Of a stretch of 64,000 nt of DNA, positions 49,071 through 59,066 are shown in pieces. The notes beneath the pieces are model-generated. The model saw only the letters and a list, made by a program, of their open reading frames with translations. It searched no databases and was not told the origin of the DNA. The DNA lies in NCBI RefSeq assembly GCF_902729425.1, contig NZ_CACVCH010000002.1, forward strand, positions 82,889-146,888, in the 5' to 3' direction. The position numbers were made by a program, and so were the translations under genes. The DNA is from Magnetospirillum sp. SS-4. GTDB taxonomy: Bacteria; Pseudomonadota; Alphaproteobacteria; Rhodospirillales; Magnetospirillaceae. How positions within the stretch are numbered: the first letter of the stretch is position 1; each line of letters starts with the position of its first letter.

Positions 49071-49847
49071 CTAAGCCCGCAATTCCATGCTGATGGGGCC
49101 TTGGGCGCGGCCATGGATGAACTGGTCGACGAATTCGTTGCCGGATCTGTCGATGTCCTTGGCCGGTCCGACCCAGATCAGGCGGCCCTTGTAGAGCATG
49201 GCGATGCGGTCGGCGATCTTGCGCGCGCTGGCCATGTCGTGGGTGATGGAGAGCGCGGTGGCACCCAGCTCCTTGCAGCATTTGACGATCAGGTCGTTGA
49301 TCACGTCGGCCATGATGGGGTCCAGGCCGGTGGTGGGTTCGTCGAAGAAGATGATTTCAGGGCTGGTGGCGATGGCGCGGGCGAGGCTGACGCGCTTTTG
49401 CATGCCGCCCGACAGCTCGGCCGGGAACAGATCTCCCGACGAGGCGGCAAGACCGACCTGCGCCAGTTTCTCGATGGCGATGTCGCGAGCCCTGGCGCGC
49501 TCCATGCCCTGGCCCTGAATCAGGCCGAAGGCGACGTTCTCCCACACCTTCAGCGAGTCGAACAGGGCGCCGCCCTGGAACAGCATGCCGAACTTGCGCA
49601 TCACCTGCTCGCGCTCGCGCGACGACAGGCCGACGACTTCTTCGCCATCGACCTGGATGGACCCCGATTCGGGACGCAGCAGCCCCAGGATGCATTTCAG
49701 CATCACCGACTTGCCGGTGCCGGACCCGCCGATCACCACCACCGATTCACCCCGCGCCACCGACAGGTCGATACCGTCCAGCACCACCTTCGGACCAAAG
49801 GCCTTGTGGACATCGGCAAGCCTGATCTTGGGAGTTGGGGTGGTCAT
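49071..49847 (-). CDS. mlaF: Lipid-transport ABC ATPase MlaF
   Basis: ATPase of the Mla (retrograde phospholipid transport) complex. The 258-residue protein has Walker A GGSGTGKSV, FQGGALFDSLKVWENVAF, signature LSGGMQKR, Walker B IIFFDEPTTGLDPI and switch His in SITHDM. The FQ(G/S)GALFDSL motif and SGGMQKRV are typical of MlaF/Ttg2A. ATG 49847 lies 2 bp after the mlaE stop; the longer frame from 49982 is inside mlaE. Confidence 0.95.
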   Translation of the reverse strand: MTTPTPKIRLADVHKAFGPKVVLDGIDLSVARGESVVVIGGSGTGKSVMLKCILGLLRPESGSIQVDGEEVVGLSSREREQVMRKFGMLFQGGALFDSLKVWENVAFGLIQGQGMERARARDIAIEKLAQVGLAASSGDLFPAELSGGMQKRVSLARAIATSPEIIFFDEPTTGLDPIMADVINDLIVKCCKELGATALSITHDMASARKIADRIAMLYKGRLIWVGPAKDIDRSGNEFVDQFIHGRAQGPISMELRA

Positions 49848-49849
49848 TC

Positions 49850-50626
49850 TCACTTCCCGAAGAACATGGCGGTGATGATGTAGTTGAACACCAGGATCAT
49901 GATGGCCGCCGACACCACCGCGTTGGTGGTGGCCGCGCCGACGCCCTGGGCGCCGCCCCTGGAGTAGTAACCGTTGTAGCACCCCATCAGGGTGATGAGA
50001 AAGCCGAACACCGCCGCCTTGGTCAGGCCGGAGATGACGTCCAGCGGTTCCAGGAATTCCCAGGTGCGAGAGATATAGGTGGCCGAATTGAAATCCAGCT
50101 TGTAGACGCCGACGATATAGCCGCCGAACACGCCGATGATGTCGGCGATCAGCACCAGGAACGGCAGCATCAGGGTTCCGGCCAGGATGCGGGGCGCCAC
50201 CAGGTACTTGAACGGATTGGTCGACAGCGTGGTCAGGGCGTCGATCTGCTCGGTGACGCGCATGGTGCCGATTTCGGCGGCCATGGAAGCTCCGATGCGC
50301 CCCGCCACCATCAGGCCGGCGAGAACCGGTCCCAACTCGCGGGTCATGGACAGCACCACCACGGTGGCGACGGCGCCCTCGGCCGAGAAGCGGGCGAAGC
50401 CGGTATAGCTTTGCAGCGCCAGAACCATGCCCGAGAAGATGGCGGTCAGTCCCACCACCGGCAGCGAGAAATAGCCGATCTCGATCATCTGGCGCAGGAT
50501 CAGGCGGGGATAGAAGGGGGGGCGCACCACATGCGACACCGCCGTGGCGGTAAAGGCCGACAGGCGCCCGGTGTGGGTCAGGAATCCGAGAAAGATGCGG
50601 CCGATGGCGGCAAGCAGATCGGTCAA
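49850..50626 (-). CDS. mlaE: Lipid-transport permease MlaE
   Basis: Inner-membrane permease of the Mla system. The 258-residue protein shows the family-typical GMVLALQSYTGF, REL-GPVLAGLMVAGRIGASMAAEIGTMRVTEQIDAL and ATTNAVVSAAIMILVFNYIITAM. It overlaps alr by 4 bp and is followed 2 bp later by mlaF. MlaD, MlaC and MlaB genes are not in the window. Confidence 0.95.
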   Translation of the reverse strand: MTDLLAAIGRIFLGFLTHTGRLSAFTATAVSHVVRPPFYPRLILRQMIEIGYFSLPVVGLTAIFSGMVLALQSYTGFARFSAEGAVATVVVLSMTRELGPVLAGLMVAGRIGASMAAEIGTMRVTEQIDALTTLSTNPFKYLVAPRILAGTLMLPFLVLIADIIGVFGGYIVGVYKLDFNSATYISRTWEFLEPLDVISGLTKAAVFGFLITLMGCYNGYYSRGGAQGVGAATTNAVVSAAIMILVFNYIITAMFFGK

Positions 50627-51744
50627 GCCGGCTTTCCTTCCCTGGGACTGCTTAGCCAGACCCGATGATGGCGGCGGCCCAGCGCGGTCAGAATCTCGTA
50701 GCCGATGGTGCCGGCCTCGGCGGCGACGTCATCCACCGGACGATTGGGACCGATCAGTTCGATCATGGCGCCGGGATAGACCGCGCTCTCGGGGACGTCG
50801 CTGACGTCGAAGGCGGTCAGGTCCATGGAAACGCGACCGACGATCGGCACCTTGTGTCCCCCGATGAAGCCAAAGCCGCTATTGCTCAGCGAGCGCAACC
50901 AGCCATCGGCGTAGCCGACGGCCACGGTGGCCAGCCTGCCCTTGCGGGTCACGCGGTGGGTGGCACCATAACCAACGGTCATGGGGCTGTCAACGTCGCG
51001 GACTTGCAGGATTTTTCCTTGCAGGCTAAGCACTTGCGCCATTGGATTGGGGCGGCCGGGAATAGGATTGATACCGTAGAGGGCGGCGCCGGGGCGGGTC
51101 ATGTCGAAACGGTAGGCACGGCCCAGGAAAATTCCGGACGAAGCGGCGAGGCTGAGGGGAAAGCCCGGCAATTGGCCGGACAGGCGGCGGAAGGTCGCCA
51201 GTTGCTCGGCATTCTTGGGTGAGGAATCGTCATCGGCGCACGACAGGTGCGACATGGCCAGGACCGGCCGCACCGAGGCCAGGACCGCCGGTTTCGCGAC
51301 CAGCCGGTTCAGTTCCGGCTCGTCCAGGCCCAGCCGGTTCATGCCGGTGTCGATGTTGATGGCGGTGGCCGGAGCCAGGCTGCCGGCCTTGGCGAAGGTC
51401 GACCATCCGGTGATTTGCGACAGGCTGTTCAGCACCGGCACCAGGCCGTGGGCGGCGAATTCGGCCTCGCTGCCGGCGATCGGGCCGGACAGAACGTAGA
51501 TGACGCCGCCGGGCAGGAACCGCCGCAGGTGAATCCCTTCCTCGACACAGGCGACAAAGAAGCTGCGGCAGCCGGCCGCCAGCAGGGCTGGGGCGATATG
51601 GGCCGCGCCCAGGCCATAGCAATCGGCCTTGACCACCGCGGCGGCTTCGGCCGGCGCGACCAGGGCGGCCAGACGGCGCCAGTTGGCGACGACGGCCTCC
51701 ACATCAACGGTCAGAACGGTGGTGGCGTGGGTAAGGTCGGTCAT
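50623..51744 (-). CDS. alr: Alanine racemase
   Basis: Pyridoxal-phosphate enzyme making D-alanine for peptidoglycan. The 373-residue protein has the PLP lysine at K39 in VVKADCYGLGA, the INIDTGMNRLG helix, RPGAALYGINP, and the catalytic tyrosine in VGYGATHR. Length is normal. It lies 63 bp after the LuxR-type regulator gene and overlaps mlaE by 4 bp, so alr-mlaE-mlaF form one envelope-related unit. Confidence 0.96.
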   Translation of the reverse strand: MTDLTHATTVLTVDVEAVVANWRRLAALVAPAEAAAVVKADCYGLGAAHIAPALLAAGCRSFFVACVEEGIHLRRFLPGGVIYVLSGPIAGSEAEFAAHGLVPVLNSLSQITGWSTFAKAGSLAPATAINIDTGMNRLGLDEPELNRLVAKPAVLASVRPVLAMSHLSCADDDSSPKNAEQLATFRRLSGQLPGFPLSLAASSGIFLGRAYRFDMTRPGAALYGINPIPGRPNPMAQVLSLQGKILQVRDVDSPMTVGYGATHRVTRKGRLATVAVGYADGWLRSLSNSGFGFIGGHKVPIVGRVSMDLTAFDVSDVPESAVYPGAMIELIGPNRPVDDVAAEAGTIGYEILTALGRRHHRVWLSSPREGKPA

Positions 51745-51807
51745 GACTGTTCCAACTTGATCGTCAGCCGACAGGCCGGAAGAGAAGAGGGGATGCGCCG
51801 ATGGCGT

Positions 51808-52476
51808 CTAGTTCACCACGGGCGGCATGATCCAGCCCGATTGCAGGGCGATGCGGACGGCCTGGGCGCGGTTGGCGGCATTGATCTTGCGGTAGACGTT
51901 GCGCAGATGCACCTTGATGGTGATTTCCTGGAGGCTGAGGGCCAGGGCGATTTCCTTGTTGGTGCGTCCCTCGACCAACTGGGCGAGAATCTCGCCCTCG
52001 CGCCGCGACAGGCGATCGAAAGGGGGCGGCACCCCGACCGGCTTGGCCGGAGCGGACGGCGAATGAAGGCTGCCGGGGTCCTCGAAGAAGGTGTTGGACG
52101 GCAGATAGGTCTCGCCCGACAGGACCAGACGCAGCGCGTTGACCAGGGCTGCGCCGCTGACGGTCTTGGGAATGAAGCCGGCGGCGCCGGCCTGGACGGC
52201 GGCCACCACATGGTCGCGGGTGGAAAAGCCGGACACGATCACCACCGGAATCCCGGGGATTTTCGCCTTGACCTGCTGCAACCCGGTCAGGCCGTCCATG
52301 CCGGGCATCATCAGGTCGAGCAGGACCAAGCCCAGGCCAGGGGTGTTGTCCACCAGTTCCAGGGCTTCGTCCAGGGTGGCGGCATCCAGTATTTCCACGT
52401 CGGGTCCCAGTTCCTGGAGGAATGGCCGAAGTCCATCCCGTACAAGCTTGTGGTCGTCGGCCACTAGAATCCGCAT
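51808..52476 (-). CDS. LuxR/FixJ-type response regulator
   Basis: The 222-residue regulator has an N-terminal receiver (about 1-120) with phospho-acceptor in LVLLDLMMPGMDG and lysine in IPKTVSGAALVNA, and a C-terminal LuxR-type DNA-binding domain (about 150-215) with RLSRREGEILAQL and TNKEIALALSLQEITIKVHLRNVYRKI. It follows the hybrid kinase gene by 108 bp on the same strand and is its probable partner. Confidence 0.95.
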   Translation of the reverse strand: MRILVADDHKLVRDGLRPFLQELGPDVEILDAATLDEALELVDNTPGLGLVLLDLMMPGMDGLTGLQQVKAKIPGIPVVIVSGFSTRDHVVAAVQAGAAGFIPKTVSGAALVNALRLVLSGETYLPSNTFFEDPGSLHSPSAPAKPVGVPPPFDRLSRREGEILAQLVEGRTNKEIALALSLQEITIKVHLRNVYRKINAANRAQAVRIALQSGWIMPPVVN

Positions 52477-52584
52477 GTCGCCCCACTCCCGTTCCGGCGG
52501 CGTGTGCCTACCCGATCCTACCTGAAAGTATAAACAACAGCTTTTGACGTGACAATGGCAACAATAGGACTGCCGCCAAAAAAG

Positions 52585-54663
52585 CTACTCAGCCGGAGGT
52601 TGAAGAAACGTGGCAACGAACTCTCCAAGTTGATTGAGGGCCACCGGCTTCTTCAGGACGGCGCAACGGTCGTCCTGAAAGTTTTCCGCCAGCCGCTCGG
52701 TGGCGCCCAGATGGCCGGTCACGATGATGATCGGAAGCAGCGGGTCGAAGTCGCGCAGCTTTTCCATCAGTTCCTCGCCACCGCCGGCCGGCATCCGCAG
52801 GTCGGTGATCACCACGTCGGCGGGATCGGCTCGGAACAGCTCCCAGGCGCGTTCTCCGGTGCCGGCAATGCTGACGCGGCAGCCCAGCGCCCGCAGATAA
52901 TGGGCGAGAGCGCCGGCGGCGGCATCCTCGTCGTCCACCACCATGACATGGGCATTTCCGAAGGCACCGGGCGACGGGGCGCAGGTGGGAACCGGCTGCG
53001 ACGGAGAGCCATCCTTGTCCAGCGGCAGATGGATCACGAAACAGGCTCCGGCCGCCGAATTCTCCACCTCCAGCCGTCCCCCCATGGCGGCGATCAGGCC
53101 GAAGCTGACCGACAGTCCCAGTCCGGTTCCGCGGCCAGCCTCCTTGGTGGTGAAGAACGGTTCGAAGATGCGCGAACGGATGGCTTCGGGAATGCCGGGG
53201 CCGTTGTCGGCGATGACGATGCGCAGTTGCCGGTCGTCACGCTCGGCCCGGATCGATATATGCCCATGCCAGCCGCGGGGAGTGGCGTGCTTGATGTCGC
53301 GCAGGGCGTGGTGGGAGTTATTGAGCAGATTCATCACCACCTGCTCCAGCTGGACCCGGCGGCCGCGAACCGGGGTGCTGTCGGACGGCAGGGCGAGGTC
53401 GAGGGTGATTCCATCCGGGCTCAACTGTCCCGCCAGCACGTCGGCGGCGGCGCGGACGGCCTGGCTGGCGTCGAACACCTGCACCGGACTGGTGTCGCGG
53501 CGGCTGAAGATGCGGATGTCGTCGATGATCTCGGCGGCACGCTCGGATTGCTCGGCGATCATGTTGAACTGCTGCGCCTGCCATTCCGGCGAGGCCTTGC
53601 CGCGTTCGATCAGCATCAGCGCCCCCTCGGCGGTCAGGCGGATGATATTGAGGGGCTGCGACAGTTCGTGGACCAGGCCGGCGGCCATTTCGCCCAGGGT
53701 GGCCAGCTTGGAGGCCTGGAGCAGTTGCTCCTGGATCTGGTTGCGCTCGGTGATGTCGCGAATCGCCAGCAGGCGGGCGGGAAGGCCGCGAAAGGTGATG
53801 GAACAGGCCGAGACCTCGGCCTCGAAGGACTGGCCGTCCAGGCGAAGAAGCCGGTAATGGCCGAGATAGCGTCCCGGCGGCGGCTCGGCGATGCGCGACA
53901 CCGCCATGGAACGGGAATCCTCGTGCACCATGTCGAGCAGCGGCCGCCCGACCAGCGAAACCTCCGGGCCGGCCCCCAGCACCCGCGCGGTGGCCGGATT
54001 GGCGAACAGGATGGTGCCCTGGCTGTGAACCACCACCGGATCCGGGCTCATCTCGATCAGCAAGCGATAGCGTTCCTCGCTTTCGGCCAGTTCCCTGATC
54101 GTGCGGTCGTGGGCCGCCTTCATGCGCAACGCGGCGATGCCGTGGGCCAGATTGCCGGCCAGACCGGTCAGCAGCCTGACCGCCATGGCGTCGAAGGCTC
54201 CCGGCTGATCGGCGTAGAACATCAGGGCGCCGACCCTGTCGTCACCCTGGCCGATCGGCAGGGCGATGGTCGAGCGGAAACCGTGACGCCGCGCCGCCTC
54301 ACGCCAGGGGGCGAAGATTGGGTCGGTCTCGGTGTCGGCGACGATGCAGGGGCGGCCGGTGCGAATGGCGATGCCGGTCGGACCCCGGCCAATATCCTCG
54401 TCGGCCCACGACACCCTGACGTTGTCCAGATAGCTCCTGGCGACGCCGGCCATGGCCACGGGCACCACCATCCGGGACGGCGCCGGACGGGCGTAGCCGA
54501 TCCAGACCAGCCGGTAGCCGACCACCTCGGCGCCGATCAGGCAGATTTCCTCCAGCAATTCGTATTCGTCGGTGGCGCGAACCAGCGCTTCGGTGGCGCG
54601 GGCCAGGACCGTCACCGCCCGTTCGGGCGGAAGATCGGGATCGAAGGCGGAGGACCCGGGCAT
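52585..54663 (-). CDS. Hybrid sensor histidine kinase (GAF-PAS-HisKA-HATPase-REC)
   Basis: Cytoplasmic kinase of about 692 residues with GAF (about 25-180), PAS (about 195-310), HisKA with the phospho-acceptor in GLVHELSQPLNIIRLT, HATPase_c with NLLNNSHHAL and DNGPGIP, and a C-terminal receiver with MVVDDEDAAAG and the acceptor in VVITDLRMPAGGG. ATG 54663 gives the usual length; the frame continues to a TTG at 54723 with AGGA nearby. The GAF ligand is unknown. Confidence 0.93.
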   Translation of the reverse strand: MPGSSAFDPDLPPERAVTVLARATEALVRATDEYELLEEICLIGAEVVGYRLVWIGYARPAPSRMVVPVAMAGVARSYLDNVRVSWADEDIGRGPTGIAIRTGRPCIVADTETDPIFAPWREAARRHGFRSTIALPIGQGDDRVGALMFYADQPGAFDAMAVRLLTGLAGNLAHGIAALRMKAAHDRTIRELAESEERYRLLIEMSPDPVVVHSQGTILFANPATARVLGAGPEVSLVGRPLLDMVHEDSRSMAVSRIAEPPPGRYLGHYRLLRLDGQSFEAEVSACSITFRGLPARLLAIRDITERNQIQEQLLQASKLATLGEMAAGLVHELSQPLNIIRLTAEGALMLIERGKASPEWQAQQFNMIAEQSERAAEIIDDIRIFSRRDTSPVQVFDASQAVRAAADVLAGQLSPDGITLDLALPSDSTPVRGRRVQLEQVVMNLLNNSHHALRDIKHATPRGWHGHISIRAERDDRQLRIVIADNGPGIPEAIRSRIFEPFFTTKEAGRGTGLGLSVSFGLIAAMGGRLEVENSAAGACFVIHLPLDKDGSPSQPVPTCAPSPGAFGNAHVMVVDDEDAAAGALAHYLRALGCRVSIAGTGERAWELFRADPADVVITDLRMPAGGGEELMEKLRDFDPLLPIIIVTGHLGATERLAENFQDDRCAVLKKPVALNQLGEFVATFLQPPAE

Positions 54664-54748
54664 GAAGGCTCTTTCGGCGGAGGCGATCGCCCCCGATGAT
54701 ATGCGGGAACGCCACCGCGCCAAAGGCTTTCCTAAGGATTACGCCGTC

Positions 54749-57463
54749 CTATGGATTCGGATCAGGAGCGGTGACCGGTGCGCGATGAAGGTCCAGTTCC
54801 ACCTCGACGATATCGCCGTCGATGGTGCGCACCGGCAGGAAACCTAGATGCTGGACGAAGGACAGCATGCGGGTATTGTCGCGCAGCACTTGGCCTGCGA
54901 TCACCCCGGTTCCGCGCTGGCGGCAATATTCGATCATCTTGACCAGCAGCCGCTTGCCCAGTCCCGATCCCTTGAGGTCCGAGCGGACCACGATGGCGAA
55001 TTCGGCCTTTTCATTGTCGGGATCGGTGATGGTGCGAACCACGCCCAGGGTTTCCTTGCCGCCATCCTCGGCATCGATCTCGGCGATGAAGGCCATTTCG
55101 CGGTCGTAATCGATCTGGGTCATGCGCGCCATCTCGGAATGGGGCAATTCATGCACCAGTCCGAAGAAGCGGAACCGGATGTCCTCCGGCGTCAGCCTGG
55201 AAACGAAGACATGATGATTGGGTTCGTCCTCGGGCCTGATGGGGCGCAGCAAGGTGGCGCGCCCGTCGGTCATGGTGAAGACTTCCTCCAGTTCCTTGGG
55301 ATAGGGGCGGATGGCGAGGTGATCGGTGCCGGGCCGGGCCCTGGTGACCGAGATGCGGGCGTCGAGCGCCAGCACGCCGACGGAATCGGCGAACAGCGGA
55401 TTGATGTCCAGCTCGACGATCTCGGGGAAATCGATCACCAGTTGCGACAACTGCACCAGGATCAGTTCCACCGCCTGCTTGTTGACCGGCGGCCGGCCGC
55501 GATAGCCCTCCATCAGGCGGGCGACGCGGGTGCGGGAAATCACTTCATTGGCCAGATTCATGTTGAGCGGCGGCAACGCCATGGCGCGGTCGGCGATGAT
55601 TTCCACCGCGATTCCCCCCTGGCCGAACATCAAAACCGGACCGAACACCGGATCGGTGGCGATGCCGGCGATCAGTTCCAGGGCGCCGGGCCGCCGGGCC
55701 ATGCTCTGGACGGTGAAGCCATCGATGCGGGCTTCCGGATAGACGGTCCTGACCCGGTCCAGCATGGCATAGGCGGTCTTTTCCACCTCGAAGGCGCCTT
55801 GCAGGTTGAGCATCACCCCGCCGACGTCCGACTTGTGGACGATGTCGGGTGACAGGATCTTCAGCGCCACCGGTTCCTTCATGGCCTCGGCGATGCGGCC
55901 GGCGGCGGCGGGGTTGCCGGCCACATTGGTTTCCACCGTCGGGATGCCGTAGGCCTCCAGCACCGCCTTGGCCTCGGGCTCGTTCAAGGTGCCGCCGCCC
56001 TTGGCCAGGGCGGCATCGATCAGCCGCCGCGCCCGCGCCGTATCGGGCACGAAGTCGGTGGGGGCCGAGGCGGGCACCTCCATCAGCAATTCCTGGTTCC
56101 GGCGGTATTCGGTCAGGTGGGTGAAGGCCTGGATCGCCGCCTTGGGCGTTTCATAGGTGGGAATGCCGGCGCCGCTGAACATGTGCCGCGCGTGGCGCAC
56201 CGCCTCGGCCCCGACCCAGCAGGTCATGATATTGGCGCGGGGACGGTCCTTGCAGGCCCTGATCACCGCCACCGCCACGTCCGACGGGTCCGAGACTGCG
56301 GTGGGGGCGTGCATCACCAGCACCGCGTCCACCGCCTTGCATTCGGTCAGGATGTTGAGCGCCTTGACATAGCGTTCGCCGTCGGCGTCGCCGGCGATAT
56401 CCAAGGGATTGCCGTGCGACCAGTTGGCCGGCAGCACCGCGTCCAGCTTGCCCACGACCTCGTCCGGCAATTGGGCCAGTTCACCCCCCAGTTCCGCCAG
56501 ATCGTCGGCGGCGATGACGCCGATGCCGCCGCCGTTGGTGATGATGGCGAGGCGCTTGCCCTTCATGGGGCGCGCCCGGGCCAGGGTCTCGACCGCGCCG
56601 AAGATTTCCTCGATATCATGGACGCGCAGCATGCCGGCCCGGCGCAGCGCGGCGTCGAACACCGCGTCCGATCCGGCCAGCGCGCCGGTATGGGAGGCGG
56701 CGGCGCGGGCGCCTTCCCGTGACCGTCCGGCCTTGATCGCCAGGACCGGCTTGTTGCGGGCGGCGGCGCGGGCGGCCGACATGAAATTGCGGCGCTCGTG
56801 GATGGTCTCGATATAGAGCAGGATCGCCCGCGTCATGGGATCGCTGCCCAGATAATCCAGCACATCGCCGAAATCCACGCCTTCGGTGTCGCCGAGATGG
56901 ATGAAGTGGGAGAACCCGATTCCCTTGTCCCTGGCCCAGTCCAGCACGGCGGTGCACAGGGCGCCGGATTGCGACACGAAGGCCAGCTTGCCCGGCAGGG
57001 CGCTTTCATGGGCGTAGCTGGCGTTGAGGCCGATGCCGGGCACCAGGATGCCCATGCTGTTGGGGCCGAGCAGGCGCATGTCGTGGATCTTGGCGGCGGC
57101 CAGCGTCTGTTCCATCAGCGTGCTGCCGTCCTCGGCCATGATCTGGTGCAGGCCCGAATTCATGACGCAGGCGGCCCGCGTGCCGCGCTCGCCCAGGGTT
57201 CGCAGGATGCCGGGAATGGTGGCGGGGCGCTGGGTGCAGATCAGGGCGAGATCGGGGGCCTGGGGCAGGCAGGCCACGTCGGGATAGGCCAGCACGCCGG
57301 CCACCGAGGGATGATCCGGCGTCACCGGCATCACCGGCCCGGCGAATTCCGCCCGCAGCAGATTGCGCATGACCACGGCGCCGATGCTGCGCGCCGTGGT
57401 CGAGGCGCCGACCACGGCGATGGATTGGGGACGGAACAGGGCCTTCAGGTTGCGGGTGCTCAT
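54749..57463 (-). CDS. Acyl-CoA synthetase (NDP-forming)-like protein fused to GNAT acetyltransferase (Pat-like)
   Basis: The 904-residue protein has a CoA-binding domain (about 5-140), succinyl-CoA-synthetase-like domains, an ATP-grasp domain (about 480-700) and a C-terminal GNAT domain (about 735-895) with the acetyl-CoA motif SDLKGSGLGKRLL. This matches Pat/PatZ-type protein lysine acetyltransferases, where the synthetase part is usually inactive and regulatory. The equivalent active-site histidine was not verified. It is divergent from MaoC-Pta and ackA, which make acetyl phosphate and acetate. Confidence 0.9.
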   Translation of the reverse strand: MSTRNLKALFRPQSIAVVGASTTARSIGAVVMRNLLRAEFAGPVMPVTPDHPSVAGVLAYPDVACLPQAPDLALICTQRPATIPGILRTLGERGTRAACVMNSGLHQIMAEDGSTLMEQTLAAAKIHDMRLLGPNSMGILVPGIGLNASYAHESALPGKLAFVSQSGALCTAVLDWARDKGIGFSHFIHLGDTEGVDFGDVLDYLGSDPMTRAILLYIETIHERRNFMSAARAAARNKPVLAIKAGRSREGARAAASHTGALAGSDAVFDAALRRAGMLRVHDIEEIFGAVETLARARPMKGKRLAIITNGGGIGVIAADDLAELGGELAQLPDEVVGKLDAVLPANWSHGNPLDIAGDADGERYVKALNILTECKAVDAVLVMHAPTAVSDPSDVAVAVIRACKDRPRANIMTCWVGAEAVRHARHMFSGAGIPTYETPKAAIQAFTHLTEYRRNQELLMEVPASAPTDFVPDTARARRLIDAALAKGGGTLNEPEAKAVLEAYGIPTVETNVAGNPAAAGRIAEAMKEPVALKILSPDIVHKSDVGGVMLNLQGAFEVEKTAYAMLDRVRTVYPEARIDGFTVQSMARRPGALELIAGIATDPVFGPVLMFGQGGIAVEIIADRAMALPPLNMNLANEVISRTRVARLMEGYRGRPPVNKQAVELILVQLSQLVIDFPEIVELDINPLFADSVGVLALDARISVTRARPGTDHLAIRPYPKELEEVFTMTDGRATLLRPIRPEDEPNHHVFVSRLTPEDIRFRFFGLVHELPHSEMARMTQIDYDREMAFIAEIDAEDGGKETLGVVRTITDPDNEKAEFAIVVRSDLKGSGLGKRLLVKMIEYCRQRGTGVIAGQVLRDNTRMLSFVQHLGFLPVRTIDGDIVEVELDLHRAPVTAPDPNP

Positions 57464-57579
57464 GGGGATTCCCGTTCGGTGGCCTTTGAGTGACTCTAAT
57501 CAGGCGGAGGATATGCTCCTCTCTTGTGCGCCGCAACATGTTCAAGCCGTGATCCTTGATCAACGTCATGAACCCGTCA

Positions 57580-57610
57580 TTGTGCGTTGCCGAACGGGCG
57601 AGTATATATT
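57580..57610 (+). promoter_or_regulatory. Weak promoter candidate for the pta-ackA unit
   Basis: TTGTGC (57580-57585) and TATATT (57605-57610) with a long 19-bp spacer lie about 46 bp upstream of the MaoC-Pta start, in an AT-rich patch between divergent genes. Only the -10 element is convincing. Confidence 0.3.
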
Positions 57611-57655
57611 GCGTTGGTGATACATTCCATCCACACGGGATCGAGGGAGCCGGTC

Positions 57656-59050
57656 ATGGTCGAAATGATGCGCAATCGGACGTTCTCCGAGATAATGATC
57701 GGAGACGCGGCCGTACTGACGCGCACTTGCAGCATGAAGGACGTCGAATTGTTCGGCGTCGCCACCGGCGATCTCAATCCGACCCACTACAGCGCCGAGA
57801 GCGCCGAGCGCTTTGCCGGCAACCGCCGGGTCGTCGCCCATTCCATGTGGGGCGGTTCGCTGCTGTCGGCGCTGCTGGGCAACGAACTGCCCGGGCCGGG
57901 CACCGTCTATCGCCGGCAAGACCTGGATTTCATCACGCCGATCGGGGTGGGCGACACCGTCACCGTCAGCATTGCCGTGATCGAGAAAACCGCCCCCGAC
58001 GAGGTGACGTTCGACTGCCTGGCGGTCAACCAGAAGGGCGAGACGGTGTTCACCGGCAAGGCCCGGGTGGCGGCGCCGCTGGAAAGCGTCGAGCAGCCCC
58101 GCATGGAATTGCAGGAAGTGGCGCTGCGCCGTCGGCATCACGTCTTCGAGGACATCATCGCCCGCTGCTCCGAATTGGTGCCGATCTCGGTGGCGGTCTG
58201 CCACCCCTGTGATCAGGTATCGCTGGAAGGTCCGGTCGACGCCGCCCGCCAGGGGCTGATCGATCCCATCCTGATCGGGCCGGAATCGAAGATCCGTTCG
58301 GTCGCGAAGGAATTCGGCATCGATCTGGCCGGTCTTCGCATCGTCGATACCCAGCACAGCCATGAATCGGCCGAGCGGGCGGTGGCCATGTGCCGTTCGG
58401 GCGAGGCCGAGGCGCTGATGAAGGGCTCGCTGCATACCGACGAGATGATGCACGAGGTGGCGTCGCGCGATAAGGGCCTGCGGACGGCGCGCAGGATCAG
58501 CCACGTCTTCGTCATGGACGTGCCGACCTATCCGCGCACCCTGCTGATCACCGACGCCGCCATCAACATCTATCCGACCCTGGAAGACAAGGCGGACATC
58601 CTCCAGAACGCCATCGAACTGGCGCATGTGCTGGGGGTTGAACTGCCCAAGGTGGCGATCTTGTCGGCGGTGGAAACCGTCTATCCCAAGATCAACTCCA
58701 CCATCGAGGCCGCCGCCTTGTGCAAGATGGCCGATCGCGGCCAGATCACCGGGGCGCTGCTGGACGGGCCGCTGGCCTTCGACAACGCCATCAGCGAGGA
58801 AGCGGCCAAGATCAAGAAGATCAACTCGCCGGTGGCCGGTCGCGCCGACATCTTGCTGGTTCCCGACCTGGAGGCCGGCAACATGCTGGCCAAGCAGCTC
58901 TCCTATCTGGCCGACGCCGATGCCGCCGGCATCGTGCTGGGGGCGCGGGTTCCCATCGTGTTGACCAGCCGCGCCGACAGCGCCAAGGCGCGCCTTGCGT
59001 CCTGCGCCGTGGCGGTGCTGTTCGCCCACGCCCGCCGCGCCAAGGCCTGA
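57656..59050 (+). CDS. Bifunctional MaoC-like hydratase / phosphate acetyl(butyryl)transferase
   Basis: The 464-residue fusion has an N-terminal MaoC hot-dog domain (about 5-140) with the hydratase motif ATGDLNPTHY and a C-terminal PTA_PTB domain (about 155-460) with EALMKGSLHTDEMM, SHVFVMDVPTYPRTLLITDAAI and GALLDGPLAFDNAIS. It should convert acyl-CoA and phosphate to acyl phosphate, and may also handle enoyl-CoA. ATG 57656 has AGGGAG 6 bp upstream. ackA follows after 16 bp. Confidence 0.93.
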   Translation: MVEMMRNRTFSEIMIGDAAVLTRTCSMKDVELFGVATGDLNPTHYSAESAERFAGNRRVVAHSMWGGSLLSALLGNELPGPGTVYRRQDLDFITPIGVGDTVTVSIAVIEKTAPDEVTFDCLAVNQKGETVFTGKARVAAPLESVEQPRMELQEVALRRRHHVFEDIIARCSELVPISVAVCHPCDQVSLEGPVDAARQGLIDPILIGPESKIRSVAKEFGIDLAGLRIVDTQHSHESAERAVAMCRSGEAEALMKGSLHTDEMMHEVASRDKGLRTARRISHVFVMDVPTYPRTLLITDAAINIYPTLEDKADILQNAIELAHVLGVELPKVAILSAVETVYPKINSTIEAAALCKMADRGQITGALLDGPLAFDNAISEEAAKIKKINSPVAGRADILLVPDLEAGNMLAKQLSYLADADAAGIVLGARVPIVLTSRADSAKARLASCAVAVLFAHARRAKA

Positions 59051-59066
59051 GGAGAGGATTCGATCC

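Noticed and set aside
52549-54699. 716-codon open frame antisense to the hybrid kinase
   Set aside because: Shadow of the kinase gene, which has HisKA, HATPase and receiver motifs on the other strand.
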